Shown here: positions 19,326-27,710 of the stretch, one piece after another
How the letters are laid out: the number at the start of each line of letters is the position of its first letter
How positions within the stretch are numbered: the first letter of the stretch is position 1
Notes under the pieces: model-generated
The model's input: only the letters and a program-made list of their open reading frames with translations
What the model was told of the DNA's origin: nothing
The model's database searches: none
Translations under genes and position numbers: made by a program
Assembly (NCBI RefSeq): GCF_030284385.1
Contig: NZ_CP127221.1
Coordinates: 1,984,001-2,048,000, forward strand
Reading direction: 5' to 3'
Source: Altererythrobacter rubellus
Lineage (GTDB): Bacteria > Pseudomonadota > Alphaproteobacteria > Sphingomonadales > Sphingomonadaceae
DNA length: 64,000 bases

Positions 19326-20272
19326 GCGGCAACCTTTCGTGCAGGAGTATCGCTGCGCACGGCATGGCGTAGCGTTGAAGAACGGGCGCGCGGGTTGCGC
19401 GCGATTTCCGCCTCAGACGGGCGGATCGCCTTGGAAATCTGAGTGAAAATCGCAGGCTGCTGATCGGTTTCAGGCAGGTGCCGCGATCCGGAATTGCGCC
19501 CGGATGCGTCGCGCAAGAAGCGCTTCACAATCCGGTCTTCCAGGCTGTGAAAGCTCACCACGGCAAGCTTGCCACCGCTGCGAAGCAATTGCTCTGCCGC
19601 GCTCAAGCCTTCGCGCAGTTCGTCCAGCTCTCCATTCACATGAATGCGTATCGCTTGAAAGCTACGCGTGGCGGGATCCTTCTTGTCGCTGGGCTTGTAG
19701 CCAAGCGCCTTGCGAACCACCCGGGCTAGCTCGCCCGTAGTCGTAAGCGGACGTGCAGCAATGATGGCGCGCGCGACCCGGCGCGACTGGCGTTCTTCGC
19801 CATATTCATAGAGCACGTCCGCTATCTGAGAATCTGAAGCTGTATTGAGAAAATCAGCGGCGCTTTCGCCTGCCTGGCTCATGCGCATGTCGAGCGGACC
19901 ATCAGCCGAGAACGCAAAGCCGCGTTCGGCCTGATCGAGCTGCATCGAAGAGACGCCAATATCCATGGCGACACTGTCAACCTGAGCGATGCCCACCTCG
20001 GCAAGCGAAGCCACCATCTCGGAAAAGCACCGCGGATGGAGCACGAGACGCGGAGGGGTTGTACGCGCCTCAGCCCATCCGCGGCCTTGCGCGGTCGCAT
20101 CCGGATCGCGGTCGAAGGCATGGACAGTTGCGCCGCGGTCAAGCAGCGCGCGGGTGTAGCCACCCGCACCGAATGTTGCATCGACGATAACGTCGCCGGG
20201 CTGCGGATCGAGCGCAGCGATGACTTCGTCGAGAAGCACAGGGATGTGCGGAGCCTCAGCGGCAGAGGTCAT
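19322..20272 (-). CDS. rsmH: 16S rRNA (cytosine-1402-N4)-methyltransferase RsmH
   Basis: RsmH (MraW) methylates N4 of C1402 in 16S rRNA using S-adenosylmethionine. The SAM-binding loop '[15 protein letters not shown]' begins near residue 30, preceded by '[13 protein letters not shown]', and '[11 protein letters not shown]' and '[18 protein letters not shown]' are family hallmarks. The protein has 316 residues. ATGA overlaps both the mraZ stop and the ftsL start. A longer frame upstream lies within mraZ and was rejected. Confidence 0.97.
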   Translation of the reverse strand: MTSAAEAPHIPVLLDEVIAALDPQPGDVIVDATFGAGGYTRALLDRGATVHAFDRDPDATAQGRGWAEARTTPPRLVLHPRCFSEMVASLAEVGIAQVDSVAMDIGVSSMQLDQAERGFAFSADGPLDMRMSQAGESAADFLNTASDSQIADVLYEYGEERQSRRVARAIIAARPLTTTGELARVVRKALGYKPSDKKDPATRSFQAIRIHVNGELDELREGLSAAEQLLRSGGKLAVVSFHSLEDRIVKRFLRDASGRNSGSRHLPETDQQPAIFTQISKAIRPSEAEIARNPRARSSTLRHAVRSDTPARKVAA

Positions 20273-20772
20273 TTGCTGCCTCCTTTGGCTTTGGCCTTGG
20301 CCTGTGCTTCCGCGACCAAATTGGCGCAGGCGGCTTGCGCCGCCTCCCATTCATCGCCCATCTGCGAAAGCTCGTCTGGATTCCAGATCGTGAAGAACCG
20401 GCCGGCACCCTGGAAATAGAGACCATCATCAACGCGGCCCAACGTCCGCAAGTGATCGGGCATGATAAAGCGGCCGCTGTCATCAAATGGGACTTGCGCG
20501 AAACCGAAAAGCTGGCTGGCGCGAAGATCGTAGTCGAAGTCACGGCCCAAGCGCAGAGCACGCTCTTCCTCGCGGTCGATCTGAGCGTTCAATTCGTCAT
20601 TGCGCGAAAGACCAAAGCCAACGAGGCAATTCCAGCGATCATGCTTGTCGAGGCACAAGATGCGACCGCCGGAGGATTCCTTTACCGCCTTGCGGAAGGA
20701 AGGAGGCAGGACAAAGCGGTTCTTATCACCCGCGGGTGAAAAAGCCTGTCCACTGTATCCTCCGAAAGACAA
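20269..20772 (-). CDS. mraZ: Transcriptional regulator MraZ
   Basis: MraZ is an AbrB-fold DNA-binding protein that in E. coli represses its own dcw operon. The two SpoVT/AbrB-like halves are visible: '[19 protein letters not shown]' near the start and '[23 protein letters not shown]' in the middle. The protein has 167 residues and a Lys/Ala-rich tail. It begins with TTG; the purine-rich GGAGAGGGG five to eight bases upstream supports this, and no ATG is available before the conserved 'GYSGQAFS' segment. It heads the dcw operon and lies about 170 bp downstream of a set of regularly spaced GGG boxes that resemble the MraZ operator. Confidence 0.94.
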   Translation of the reverse strand: MSFGGYSGQAFSPAGDKNRFVLPPSFRKAVKESSGGRILCLDKHDRWNCLVGFGLSRNDELNAQIDREEERALRLGRDFDYDLRASQLFGFAQVPFDDSGRFIMPDHLRTLGRVDDGLYFQGAGRFFTIWNPDELSQMGDEWEAAQAACANLVAEAQAKAKAKGGSK

Positions 20773-20942
20773 CTGCCCCTCTCCACCCTAATCCCTGCGC
20801 GATGAAGGCCCCTTCCCTCACCATCTACGGACACAGCTTCACCGTCGCCGCCAGCGCACGAGCGCAAACAGCGCGCTTCGAGAAACAGAAGCGCAGCACG
20901 AAACGTCATGTCCGATGGAAGACGGTCATATCGCGGGCACAG

Positions 20943-20987
20943 TGGGGATGGAAGGGGTTTTTGCGGGAAATTGCGGGATAATTTGGT
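20943..20987 (+). promoter_or_regulatory. Probable MraZ operator: GGG boxes at exact 10-bp period
   Basis: On the plus strand GGG triplets start at 20945, 20955, 20965 and 20975, with a degenerate fifth (TTTGG) at 20982-20986, so the period is exactly one helical turn. The two best units read TGCGGGAAAT and TGCGGGATAA. E. coli MraZ is known to bind direct TGGGN units separated by 5 nt, the same period. A plausible promoter for mraZ on the minus strand, TTGTAA (complement of 20999-21004) and ATTATC (complement of 20977-20982) with a 16-bp spacer, overlaps the last box, which would fit autorepression. Confidence 0.6.
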
Positions 20988-21002
20988 AAATATCTGATTT
21001 AC
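20986..21002. repeat. 17-bp inverted repeat in the mraZ promoter region
   Basis: GTAAAT (20986-20991) and ATTTAC (20997-21002) are perfect inverse complements around a 5-nt centre. The element lies between the proposed -35 and -10 hexamers of mraZ, immediately next to the GGG boxes, so it may be a second operator. The remainder of the 374-bp gap 20773-21146 shows no gene that I can support. Confidence 0.45.
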
Positions 21003-21146
21003 AATATTATTCTTTTCGCTGATTTTGCGCCCTTGGTATGGAAATTCTCGAGCAATGCGGGGCAATCCCCTGTTTTTCCGCGCAAAAGACATGTTCAGAG
21101 TCGCTTTTCCCGCGACTGTCCCGTGAATTCCCCGATCGAACTGAAT

Positions 21147-21248
21147 TCATTCTTCGAACGCGTGTTCGAGCAAAGAGAGTAACTGCTCCTCGGCCGGCCC
21201 TTGCGCGTCAGGCATTTCAAGAATGGCAGCGTCGGCCAAGAGAAACAC
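21147..21248 (-). other. Likely severed C-terminal segment of the preceding gene
   Basis: Directly after the TAG, in the same frame, 33 codons (32 amino acids and TGA) encode 'VFLLADAAILEMPD' and a leucine-rich helix ending 'LLEHAFEE'. 'G-x-V-x-L-L-A-D-A-A-x-L' is the sort of strand-helix that closes this fold, and no other start with a ribosome binding site is present. It reads as the true end of the protein if the TAG was once, for example, AAG or CAG. Confidence 0.55.
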
Positions 21249-21953
21249 CTACCCTGCCCCAACGGAACATTGAGCGGCAATCCCATCACCCAAGATCGTA
21301 CAATTGCCCCGCGCAGCCGATTGGTCGTCGCTAAGTCCTTCGAACTCTTCGAGAAGGATGACTTCGCCCGCCACCTGCACCGGCAAGGTGCCCTTGCCAT
21401 AGTCAGCCTCACGCAGTTCAAGCGGCTGAAAATCGTCGAACCGCAAAGTCATTCCCCAACGCAAGATTACTGGCGGGATAAGACCCACTGCCGTGGGATG
21501 ATTGGAATCACTCAGCGCAACCGAATAATGACCCGTCAACATCGGATCGAGGACGTAGAGAAGCTTGCCCCCTTCCCGCACCCAGGCATCCAGACCTTCA
21601 TTGTCCGCAGGGCTCAGCCCACGCGGCTGCGCGATAACAAGCCGTTCAAACTGCTTGATCGGTGCAGGCTCGCCTTCATTGCCTGTCAGACTATCAAGCG
21701 GTGTGATTTCGTAGCGGCGCTCAAGCGTTTCACGCACCCAAGGAGCCTCGCTGTGCTTATCCACCAGAGAAGCTATATCGCTACCTTCAGGCCAATAGAT
21801 CGGAAGGCTTGTCATTAATGCAAGCTTGTGGCGTTCGACGGGGACCTCTGGCTCTGGATCGCTAGTGCCCGGCCAGAAAACCACGGCGAGCGCGATGACG
21901 CCAGCAACGACGCCAACCAATCCGGCTTTAGGTATCCGGCGTAGCTGCGGCAT
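21249..21953 (-). CDS. Membrane-anchored GldG/DUF4350-like protein, C-terminus cut by in-frame TAG
   Basis: The 234-residue protein starts MPQLRRIPKAG and has one N-terminal transmembrane helix (about residues 9-27). The rest would lie in the periplasm and looks like the sugar-nonspecific 'GldG/DUF4350' fold: 'LALMTSLPIYWPEG', 'RGLSPADNEGLDAWVREGGKLLYVLDP'. This assignment is by general resemblance. The ATG has a CGGAG eight bases upstream and overlaps the upstream gene by 26 bp. The frame ends at TAG (21249-21251), but the same frame continues sensibly for 32 codons (VFLLADAAILE...) to a TGA at 21147, as if a sense codon had mutated. The gene may therefore be a recent pseudogene or slightly shortened. 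Confidence 0.6.
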   Translation of the reverse strand: MPQLRRIPKAGLVGVVAGVIALAVVFWPGTSDPEPEVPVERHKLALMTSLPIYWPEGSDIASLVDKHSEAPWVRETLERRYEITPLDSLTGNEGEPAPIKQFERLVIAQPRGLSPADNEGLDAWVREGGKLLYVLDPMLTGHYSVALSDSNHPTAVGLIPPVILRWGMTLRFDDFQPLELREADYGKGTLPVQVAGEVILLEEFEGLSDDQSAARGNCTILGDGIAAQCSVGAG

Positions 21954-22305
21954 CGTTTTGCTCCGTTTCGAGCAATGGATCGGATCCGAGCGGCGCAGAA
22001 GGTTCCACCGGCAAATCCGGCACAACGCCAGCATCGGCCAGCGGATCGCGTTGCGGCGGTGCTTCTGCCGGTGCAGTGGTTGGCGCGGCGTCAGGAACCG
22101 AAGATTCTTCAGTGACACGCGCGCGGTCCTGAATAATATTGGCTAGTCCCACGAGCAAAACCATCGCTGCGAAGCCGAAAAGCCCGACCTGCAATCGCTG
22201 AGTCGCTTGCGCGCGGGTACCACCCAGCGGCGCCGCTTCGGTCGCATCATCAGGTTCAGCCGGCCCCCGCAATCGCGCGAGTTTGAAGATGTCAGGTTTC
22301 TGCAT
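21928..22305 (-). CDS. Single-pass membrane protein of unknown function
   Basis: I do not recognise this 125-residue protein. It has an N-terminal cytoplasmic part of about 39 residues, one hydrophobic helix (about residues 40-60, 'VGLFGFAAMVLLVGLANII') and a Pro/Ala/Asp-rich C-terminal half typical of a disordered periplasmic linker. It overlaps the next gene downstream by 26 bp, so the two membrane-anchored proteins are probably made together and may form a complex. The start at 22305 is an ATG 32 bp downstream of the cysK stop. Confidence 0.7.
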   Translation of the reverse strand: MQKPDIFKLARLRGPAEPDDATEAAPLGGTRAQATQRLQVGLFGFAAMVLLVGLANIIQDRARVTEESSVPDAAPTTAPAEAPPQRDPLADAGVVPDLPVEPSAPLGSDPLLETEQNDAAATPDT

Positions 22306-22337
22306 CGCTCGTCAGGCTACCGCCTTGAGAGTTTCAG

Positions 22338-23351
22338 TCAATCAGCTTTAAGCCAACCGAATATTGGCAGGCCTTTCTCAGCCAGCCAATCTGCGTTGTA
22401 GAGTGTCGAAAGATAGCGGAATCCTGTGTCGCACAGGATTGTCGCCACGCGCGCTTCCTTGCGTCCTTCGCCCACTAGCCGTTTGCCCAATTCAATCGCG
22501 CCAGCCACGTTGATGCCAGAGGAGAGCCCGAGGCAGAGCCCCTCTTCACGCAGCAATTGTTCAACCCATTGCATCCCTTCTTCATCTGAGATGCGGAATT
22601 GATCGTCGATCGGTGCGCCTTCGAGATTTGCTGTAATCCTGCCCTGCCCGATCCCTTCCGCGACGGACGATCCTTCTGCCTTGAGCTCGCCATGCGCAAA
22701 ATAGTTATAAAGCGCGGCGCCATGCGGGTCGGTCAGCGCAATCCGGACATTTTCGTCAAACGCCTTGAGCCCCATGCCGACGCCGGCAATGGTTCCGCCC
22801 GTACCAGCCGCACAGGTAAACCCGTCAATCTTGCCGCCAAGCTGCTCCCACAATTCTGGCGCAGTACCTTCGATATGCGCCTTGCGATTGGCGGTGTTAT
22901 CAAACTGCCCCGCCCAGATCGCGCCATCGATCTCTTCTGCCATGCGACGAGACACGTGCTGGAAGTGATTGGGATCGGCATATTTGGTCGGAGGAACAAG
23001 CATGAGCTCCGCGCCCAGGGCCCGCAGCGTGTCCATCTTCTCTTTCGACTGGTTGTCCGGCATCACGATGATCGTCTTGTAGCCGAGCGCATTGGCTACC
23101 AGCGCAATGCCGATTCCCGTGTTGCCCGCCGTGCCCTCGATCACGGTTCCGCCCGACTTCAACTCACCGCGCACCTCCGCATCGCGGATCATGTAAAGCG
23201 CTGCACGATCCTTCACCGAGGACCCAGGGTTCGCGAACTCGCACTTACCGTAAATCTCGCAGCCAGCCGCTGCACTTGCCCCTTTCAACAGGACAAGCGG
23301 CGTGTTTCCGATCAGTTCAAGCGTAGAGCCAAAGGGCTGAGTAATATTCAT
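22338..23351 (-). CDS. cysK: Cysteine synthase A
   Basis: This PLP enzyme makes L-cysteine from O-acetylserine and sulfide in the cytoplasm. The PLP lysine is Lys47 in 'NPGSSVKDRAALYMI', and the phosphate-binding loop 'EGTAGNTGIGIALVA' and 'GTGGTIAGVG' are present. The protein has 337 residues, a little longer than E. coli CysK. I start at the ATG at 23351, because the only upstream in-frame start is a TTG; the ribosome binding site is poor. It follows the ferredoxin gene by 42 bp on the same strand. Family members that act as cystathionine beta-synthase are similar in sequence, so substrate choice is not certain. Confidence 0.9.
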   Translation of the reverse strand: MNITQPFGSTLELIGNTPLVLLKGASAAAGCEIYGKCEFANPGSSVKDRAALYMIRDAEVRGELKSGGTVIEGTAGNTGIGIALVANALGYKTIIVMPDNQSKEKMDTLRALGAELMLVPPTKYADPNHFQHVSRRMAEEIDGAIWAGQFDNTANRKAHIEGTAPELWEQLGGKIDGFTCAAGTGGTIAGVGMGLKAFDENVRIALTDPHGAALYNYFAHGELKAEGSSVAEGIGQGRITANLEGAPIDDQFRISDEEGMQWVEQLLREEGLCLGLSSGINVAGAIELGKRLVGEGRKEARVATILCDTGFRYLSTLYNADWLAEKGLPIFGWLKAD

Positions 23352-23393
23352 GAGGCAAGAGATAAACCCGACCGGCTCATCCGGCAACGAAGA

Positions 23394-23711
23394 TCAATCT
23401 TCAGGTGCAATAGTTACCTTGAGGCCATCAAGATCCGCCGTGAAAGGGATCTGGCACGAAAGGCGCGATGTTTCATGACGATGATCTGAACTTTCCAGCA
23501 GATCATCTTCATCTTCGCTCATCGCCGGCAGATTGTCCATCGCCTCTGCGTCAACATGGATGTGACACGTGGCGCAAGAGCAGCAGCCGCCGCACAGCGC
23601 CAATAGCTCGTCAAAGCCGTTGTCACGGATAGCTTCCATCACGGTCAGGCCGTCTTCGACCTCGATTGTCGATTCTTCTCCATCGCGATTAACGACTGTC
23701 AGCTTCGGCAT
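23394..23711 (-). CDS. 2Fe-2S ferredoxin, adrenodoxin type
   Basis: This small electron carrier of 105 residues binds one 2Fe-2S cluster. The ligands are Cys40, Cys46, Cys49 and Cys86, spaced C-x5-C-x2-C...C as in adrenodoxin and alphaproteobacterial FdVI-type ferredoxins. An additional CC pair (43-44) lies within the loop. Such ferredoxins serve cytochrome P450 systems or iron-sulfur assembly; no partner reductase or P450 is in the window. It is the first gene of a minus-strand pair with cysK. Confidence 0.93.
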   Translation of the reverse strand: MPKLTVVNRDGEESTIEVEDGLTVMEAIRDNGFDELLALCGGCCSCATCHIHVDAEAMDNLPAMSEDEDDLLESSDHRHETSRLSCQIPFTADLDGLKVTIAPED

Positions 23712-23822
23712 TGTGTGCGCATTCCTTTTGCGGTGGGCTTTTCCCGGAGGGGGCCCTAGATAACGGTTCGAAGGCGCTCGCTAAGCAGGTGCGGCCCGAT
23801 TTGCAAGCTAGGGGAATAGTTA

Positions 23823-24440
23823 GTGAGCTTGAGCGCTGAAACAATAAAGGCCGGGTTGGATGCCATCGCAAGCAGCGACAAGCGGGTTTCCGGTGTGCTT
23901 GAGCGGGTTGGCTACCCCGAACCGCGCATCCGCGATACCGGCTACAAGACGCTGCTCCGCACGATAGTCGGTCAGCAAGTGTCCGTCGCCGCAGCAACGT
24001 CCATGTGGAACAAGTTGGAGGCCGAGCTTGGCCACGACTTCAAGCCCACATGCATTCTTGAACGCGATTTCGACACACTTCGGGCTTGCGGCCTTTCGCG
24101 TCAGAAACAAGGTTATGCGCGATCGCTGTGTGAACTTGTTGCTGCAGGTGAGCTGGACTTTGAAAATTTGCCAGCCGATGACGAAGCAGCGATCGAAGAA
24201 TTGACCCGCATCAAGGGCATCGGACGCTGGTCAGCCGAGATATATCTACTTTTCGCCGAAGGCCGCCCCGATATCTGGCCCGCTGGCGATCTGGCCGTGC
24301 AGGAAGGGGTAAAGCGACTGCTTGATCTTCCCGAACGCCCAAAGGAAAGGCCGACGCGCGAGCTTGCCGAGCAATGGCGCCCGCATCGCGGTGCAATGGC
24401 CATCTTTACCTGGCACTTCTACGCCAATCCAGCGCTATAG
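23823..24440 (+). CDS. DNA-3-methyladenine glycosylase of the AlkA/HhH-GPD type
   Basis: The enzyme excises alkylated bases in base excision repair. The 205-residue protein has the helix-hairpin-helix 'LTRIKGIGRWSAEIYLL' followed by 'WPAGDLAVQEGVKRLL', whose Asp is the catalytic residue of the HhH-GPD family. No iron-sulfur cysteines follow, as expected for AlkA-type and not EndoIII-type proteins. It lacks the N-terminal domain of E. coli AlkA. The start is a GTG with AGGGGAAT just upstream. It is transcribed away from the ferredoxin gene. Confidence 0.9.
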   Translation: MSLSAETIKAGLDAIASSDKRVSGVLERVGYPEPRIRDTGYKTLLRTIVGQQVSVAAATSMWNKLEAELGHDFKPTCILERDFDTLRACGLSRQKQGYARSLCELVAAGELDFENLPADDEAAIEELTRIKGIGRWSAEIYLLFAEGRPDIWPAGDLAVQEGVKRLLDLPERPKERPTRELAEQWRPHRGAMAIFTWHFYANPAL

Positions 24441-24467
24441 GCTCAGACTTGAAACGCACGTTGCTAC

Positions 24468-24489
24468 GTGTATTAATTAAGTAATACAC
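24468..24489. repeat. Perfect 8-bp inverted repeat upstream of the S9 peptidase gene
   Basis: GTGTATTA (24468-24475) and TAATACAC (24482-24489) flank ATTAAG, 24 bp before the peptidase start. The AT-rich symmetric element is the size of a repressor operator and would overlap a promoter there. No T-run follows, so a terminator for the glycosylase gene is less likely. Confidence 0.5.
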
Positions 24490-24512
24490 CTTGATTCCGA
24501 AAGTTCCACCAC

Positions 24513-26471
24513 ATGCCAGCTTTAAACACCTCCCCTCTAATCCCGCGCGGTGACCTGTTTGGCAATCCGACCCGCGCAGCCGGCAAGATCAGCCCGGACG
24601 GGCAATGGCTCAGCTGGCTCGCACCAAAGGACGGCGTGCTCAATATCTGGATAGCGCCAGCGGACAACCCCGATCAAGCGAAGGCGATGACCGATGCCAC
24701 AGATCGACCGATCCGGCAGTATTTCTGGTCTCCGGATTCGCAGAGCCTGCTCTACATTCAGGACAAGGGCGGGGATGAAAATTTCCTCTTGTATGGAGTC
24801 AATATTGCAAGTGGCGAGGAAACCACGCTGACACCATTCGAGAACACGCGTGTCGATATTGTTGGCGGATCAGAGAGCATCCGCGACAAAATCCTGGTCG
24901 GACTCAACAACCGCGATCCGGAATTCCATGACGTTCACCTGCTCGACTTGAACAGCGGTGAGCTGACACTGGTCATAGAGAACAACAGCTACGCCGGGTT
25001 CATGGCGGATGACACGTTGACCGTCCGTATGGCACTGCGTCAGAACGAAGCTGGCGGCACAGACTACTTCCGCGTGGTCGATAACAAAGTGGAGGAAGAG
25101 CCTTTCACTTCGACAGAAATGGAAGACGCGCTAACCACCAGCCCTGCTGGCTACACCCGTGACGGATCAATCCTTTATTGGCTCGACAGCCGTGATCGCA
25201 ACACAGCTGCGCTTTTCGCAGAGGATGTCGCGAGTGGTGAGCGCACGCTGATTGCGGAGAATGACAGAGCCGATATTGGCGGCACAATCCGCGACCGCGA
25301 AACTGGCGAAGTCCAGGCATATTCGGTGAACTATTTGAAGACCGAATGGACCGCGCTTGATGCTGACATCGGTGCATCGCTCGATTGGCTCGGCACACAA
25401 CTTGAGGGTGAGTATGGCATTTCCAGCCGTACCGATGATGATCAAACATGGATCGTCTGGAACGATCCGCTGACCGCCCCGACCGCGACCTATATCTATG
25501 ACCGTCAGGCGCAAACACTCACGCCGTTCTATGTCACCAGACCAGAACTGGAAGGCGCACCGCTTCAGCCAATGTATCCGGTAGAGATTGCCAGCCGCGA
25601 CGGACTGACTCTGCCTTCTTATCTCACGCTGCCTGCCGGCGTTGCAATGGACGGCAATGGCAGCCCCAGCGCATCATCGCCAATGGTTTTGCTGGTGCAT
25701 GGCGGCCCGTGGGCACGCGATGATTACGGCTTCAACTCGATCCACCAGATGCTGGCCAACCGCGGATACGCTGTGCTTAGCGTCAATTTCCGCGGCTCGA
25801 CCGGTTTCGGCAAGGACTTCCTCAATGCGGCGAACAAGCAGTGGGGCCTAGCCATGCATGACGATCTGATCGATGCCACCAATTGGGCAATCACGCAGGG
25901 GATCACCGGCAAGGATCAGGTCGCGATTATGGGCGGCTCATACGGCGGCTACGCTACGCTGGCCGGTCTTGCCTTCACGCCCGAAACCTTTGCCTGTGGT
26001 GTCGACATCGTTGGCCCTTCCAACCTCGAAACTCTACTTGACACCATCCCGCCCTATTGGGCGCCATTGGTCAAGATTTTCCATGAGCGCATGGGTGATC
26101 CCAATACCGAAGAAGGTCTGGCACTGCTCAAGGCGGCCAGCCCGCTTTACAAGGCAGACCAGATTACCAAACCGTTGTTGATCGCGCAGGGCGCAAACGA
26201 TCCGCGCGTCAAGCAGGCGGAGAGCGACCAGATCGTTGGCGCGATGAAAGACGCGGGAATTCCGGTAACCTACGTGCTCTATCCTGATGAAGGCCACGGG
26301 TTCGCGAAGCCAACCAACAACATCGCCTTTTTCGCAATTGCCGAAAACTTCCTTGCCGAATGTCTGGGGGCGCGCGCCGAGCCGCTGGGTGATGTGCTTT
26401 TACCTTCGAGTGCTGAAATTCTCGAAGGCGCAGAGCATGTTGCAGGCTTGGCTAACGCGCTGGCGGAGTGA
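24513..26471 (+). CDS. S9 family prolyl oligopeptidase-like serine peptidase
   Basis: This protein of 652 residues has an N-terminal beta-propeller region (about residues 1-370, with repeated 'SPDGQWLSWL' and 'SPDSQSLLYI' blades) and a C-terminal alpha/beta-hydrolase domain. The catalytic triad is visible: Ser476 in GGSYGG, Asp563 in 'GANDPRVKQ' and His595 in 'DEGHGFAKP'. 'LVHGGPWARDDYGFN' forms the oxyanion region. It belongs to the acylaminoacyl-peptidase or dipeptidyl-peptidase group. No signal peptide is seen at the chosen ATG, so it is either cytoplasmic or the start is elsewhere. It stands alone between the glycosylase and an SDR gene. Confidence 0.92.
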   Translation: MPALNTSPLIPRGDLFGNPTRAAGKISPDGQWLSWLAPKDGVLNIWIAPADNPDQAKAMTDATDRPIRQYFWSPDSQSLLYIQDKGGDENFLLYGVNIASGEETTLTPFENTRVDIVGGSESIRDKILVGLNNRDPEFHDVHLLDLNSGELTLVIENNSYAGFMADDTLTVRMALRQNEAGGTDYFRVVDNKVEEEPFTSTEMEDALTTSPAGYTRDGSILYWLDSRDRNTAALFAEDVASGERTLIAENDRADIGGTIRDRETGEVQAYSVNYLKTEWTALDADIGASLDWLGTQLEGEYGISSRTDDDQTWIVWNDPLTAPTATYIYDRQAQTLTPFYVTRPELEGAPLQPMYPVEIASRDGLTLPSYLTLPAGVAMDGNGSPSASSPMVLLVHGGPWARDDYGFNSIHQMLANRGYAVLSVNFRGSTGFGKDFLNAANKQWGLAMHDDLIDATNWAITQGITGKDQVAIMGGSYGGYATLAGLAFTPETFACGVDIVGPSNLETLLDTIPPYWAPLVKIFHERMGDPNTEEGLALLKAASPLYKADQITKPLLIAQGANDPRVKQAESDQIVGAMKDAGIPVTYVLYPDEGHGFAKPTNNIAFFAIAENFLAECLGARAEPLGDVLLPSSAEILEGAEHVAGLANALAE

Positions 26472-26523
26472 TCGCGCTACCTTCAGTGATGTAAATAGCT
26501 GACAAACGGGTTTCAGCGAGCTA

Positions 26524-26547
26524 CCCATCCTGCAACACAAGGATGGG
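26524..26547 (+). promoter_or_regulatory. Hairpin overlapping the ribosome binding site of the SDR gene
   Basis: CCCATCC (26524-26530) pairs perfectly with GGATGGG (26541-26547) across a 10-nt loop. The last bases of the second arm (GGG) are the first bases of the probable ribosome binding site GGGAGAG, which serves the TTG start at 26557. The stem could limit ribosome access. No T-run follows, so it is not an evident terminator for the peptidase gene. Confidence 0.5.
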
Positions 26548-26556
26548 AGAGAAACG

Positions 26557-27375
26557 TTGAGCGATCGCAAGAGCATTTTCATCACTGGCGGCGGGTCAGG
26601 CATTGGCCGCGAAGTCGCGATCTATTTCGCGAAGCGCGGCTGGTTTGTCGGCATCGCGGATATCAGCGATGCGGGCATGCAGGAAACGCTTGGCATGATC
26701 GAAGGCGGCTTCAAATATGCGCACAAGCTCGACGTGCGGGATCGCGCCGCATGGGATGAAGCGCTCAACGCTTTTTCAACGGCGGCTGGTGGCCGGATCG
26801 ACGTTGTGTTCAACAATGCCGGCATCGGCCATGGCGGGCCAATCATCGAGCAGCCCACCAATGAAGTTGAGGCGCTGCTGGACGTTAACCTGAAGGGCGT
26901 GATCTACGGCGCGCAAGCCGCGCATCCGCACCTCAAGAAAACCGCGCCCGGATCAGCCCTGATCAACACCGCCAGCCTGGCCGGAATCATTGGTGCACCC
27001 AACCTATCTGTCTATTGCGCCACCAAATGGGCTGTGCGCGGATTGACCAACAGTCTCGACGCAGAATGGGCGGAAGACGGTATCAAGGTTGCCTCGCTGT
27101 GCCCCGGCTTCATCGACACGCCGATCATCGAACAAACGGCAGAGGGAACCAACCAATCGGTGAAGGAACAGCTGGTCGATGCGGGGGTAGAAGTGAACCC
27201 CGTTTCCATCGTGCCTGAAGTAGTGTGGAACGCGGTGCATGGCGACAAGCTCGATTATACCGTTGGCAAAATGGCCAAGCGCCTGTTGTTCCTCTCGCGC
27301 TGGATGCCGGGCAAGGTGCGTAAGGAAATGCGCACCAACGGCATCGGCACCGAGGATATGAAAACAGCGAGCTAA
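26557..27375 (+). CDS. Short-chain dehydrogenase/reductase
   Basis: This classical SDR of 272 residues has the NAD(P) motif '[14 protein letters not shown]' at the N-terminus, 'NNAGIG' in the middle, and the catalytic Ser (in '[11 protein letters not shown]') with Tyr-x3-Lys (YCATK). The substrate cannot be told. The start is a TTG preceded by GGGAGAG at six bases; the first codons encode [13 protein letters not shown], the normal distance to the glycine motif. The stop codon overlaps that of the convergent pterin dehydratase gene. Confidence 0.9.
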   Translation: MSDRKSIFITGGGSGIGREVAIYFAKRGWFVGIADISDAGMQETLGMIEGGFKYAHKLDVRDRAAWDEALNAFSTAAGGRIDVVFNNAGIGHGGPIIEQPTNEVEALLDVNLKGVIYGAQAAHPHLKKTAPGSALINTASLAGIIGAPNLSVYCATKWAVRGLTNSLDAEWAEDGIKVASLCPGFIDTPIIEQTAEGTNQSVKEQLVDAGVEVNPVSIVPEVVWNAVHGDKLDYTVGKMAKRLLFLSRWMPGKVRKEMRTNGIGTEDMKTAS

Positions 27376-27662
27376 AGCAGCGCGTCGATTGCAGCGGCCA
27401 TAACAGCGTCGCGTTCAGACAAGCCACCTGCATCATGCGTGGTGAGCGTGATCTCGACGCGGTTGTAGACGTTGAACCATTCGGGGTGATGGTCATGGCT
27501 TTCCGCCAGCAAAGCAACGCGGTTCATGAAGACCCAGGCTTCGCTGAAATCGCCAAACTGGAACTTACGCTCAATCGCTTTGCCGTCGCGCGCAATCGAC
27601 CATTCTGGGTGCGCGGTTAGCAGCGTGTCGCATTCGGCATCGGTTAGCTGGGGGACTGACAT
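27372..27662 (-). CDS. phhB: Pterin-4-alpha-carbinolamine dehydratase
   Basis: The enzyme dehydrates 4a-hydroxytetrahydrobiopterin formed by aromatic amino acid hydroxylases. The protein has 96 residues and the family block '[21 protein letters not shown]' (the active-site His-His-Pro and the following Tyr-Asn), ending '[12 protein letters not shown]'. No phenylalanine hydroxylase gene is in the window. Its TAG and the TAA of the SDR gene on the other strand overlap by two bases, so transcription is convergent with no spacer. Confidence 0.93.
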   Translation of the reverse strand: MSVPQLTDAECDTLLTAHPEWSIARDGKAIERKFQFGDFSEAWVFMNRVALLAESHDHHPEWFNVYNRVEITLTTHDAGGLSERDAVMAAAIDALL

Positions 27663-27710
27663 GATCCATCTCCTTGTTATGGCACACCCTTTCGCTTAAC
27701 GCTGCGGATC

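Noticed and set aside
21038..21334. 98-codon plus-strand frame across the gap upstream of mraZ
   Set aside because: No ribosome binding site and no protein-like composition; it runs over the dcw promoter region and the severed C-terminal segment on the other strand.
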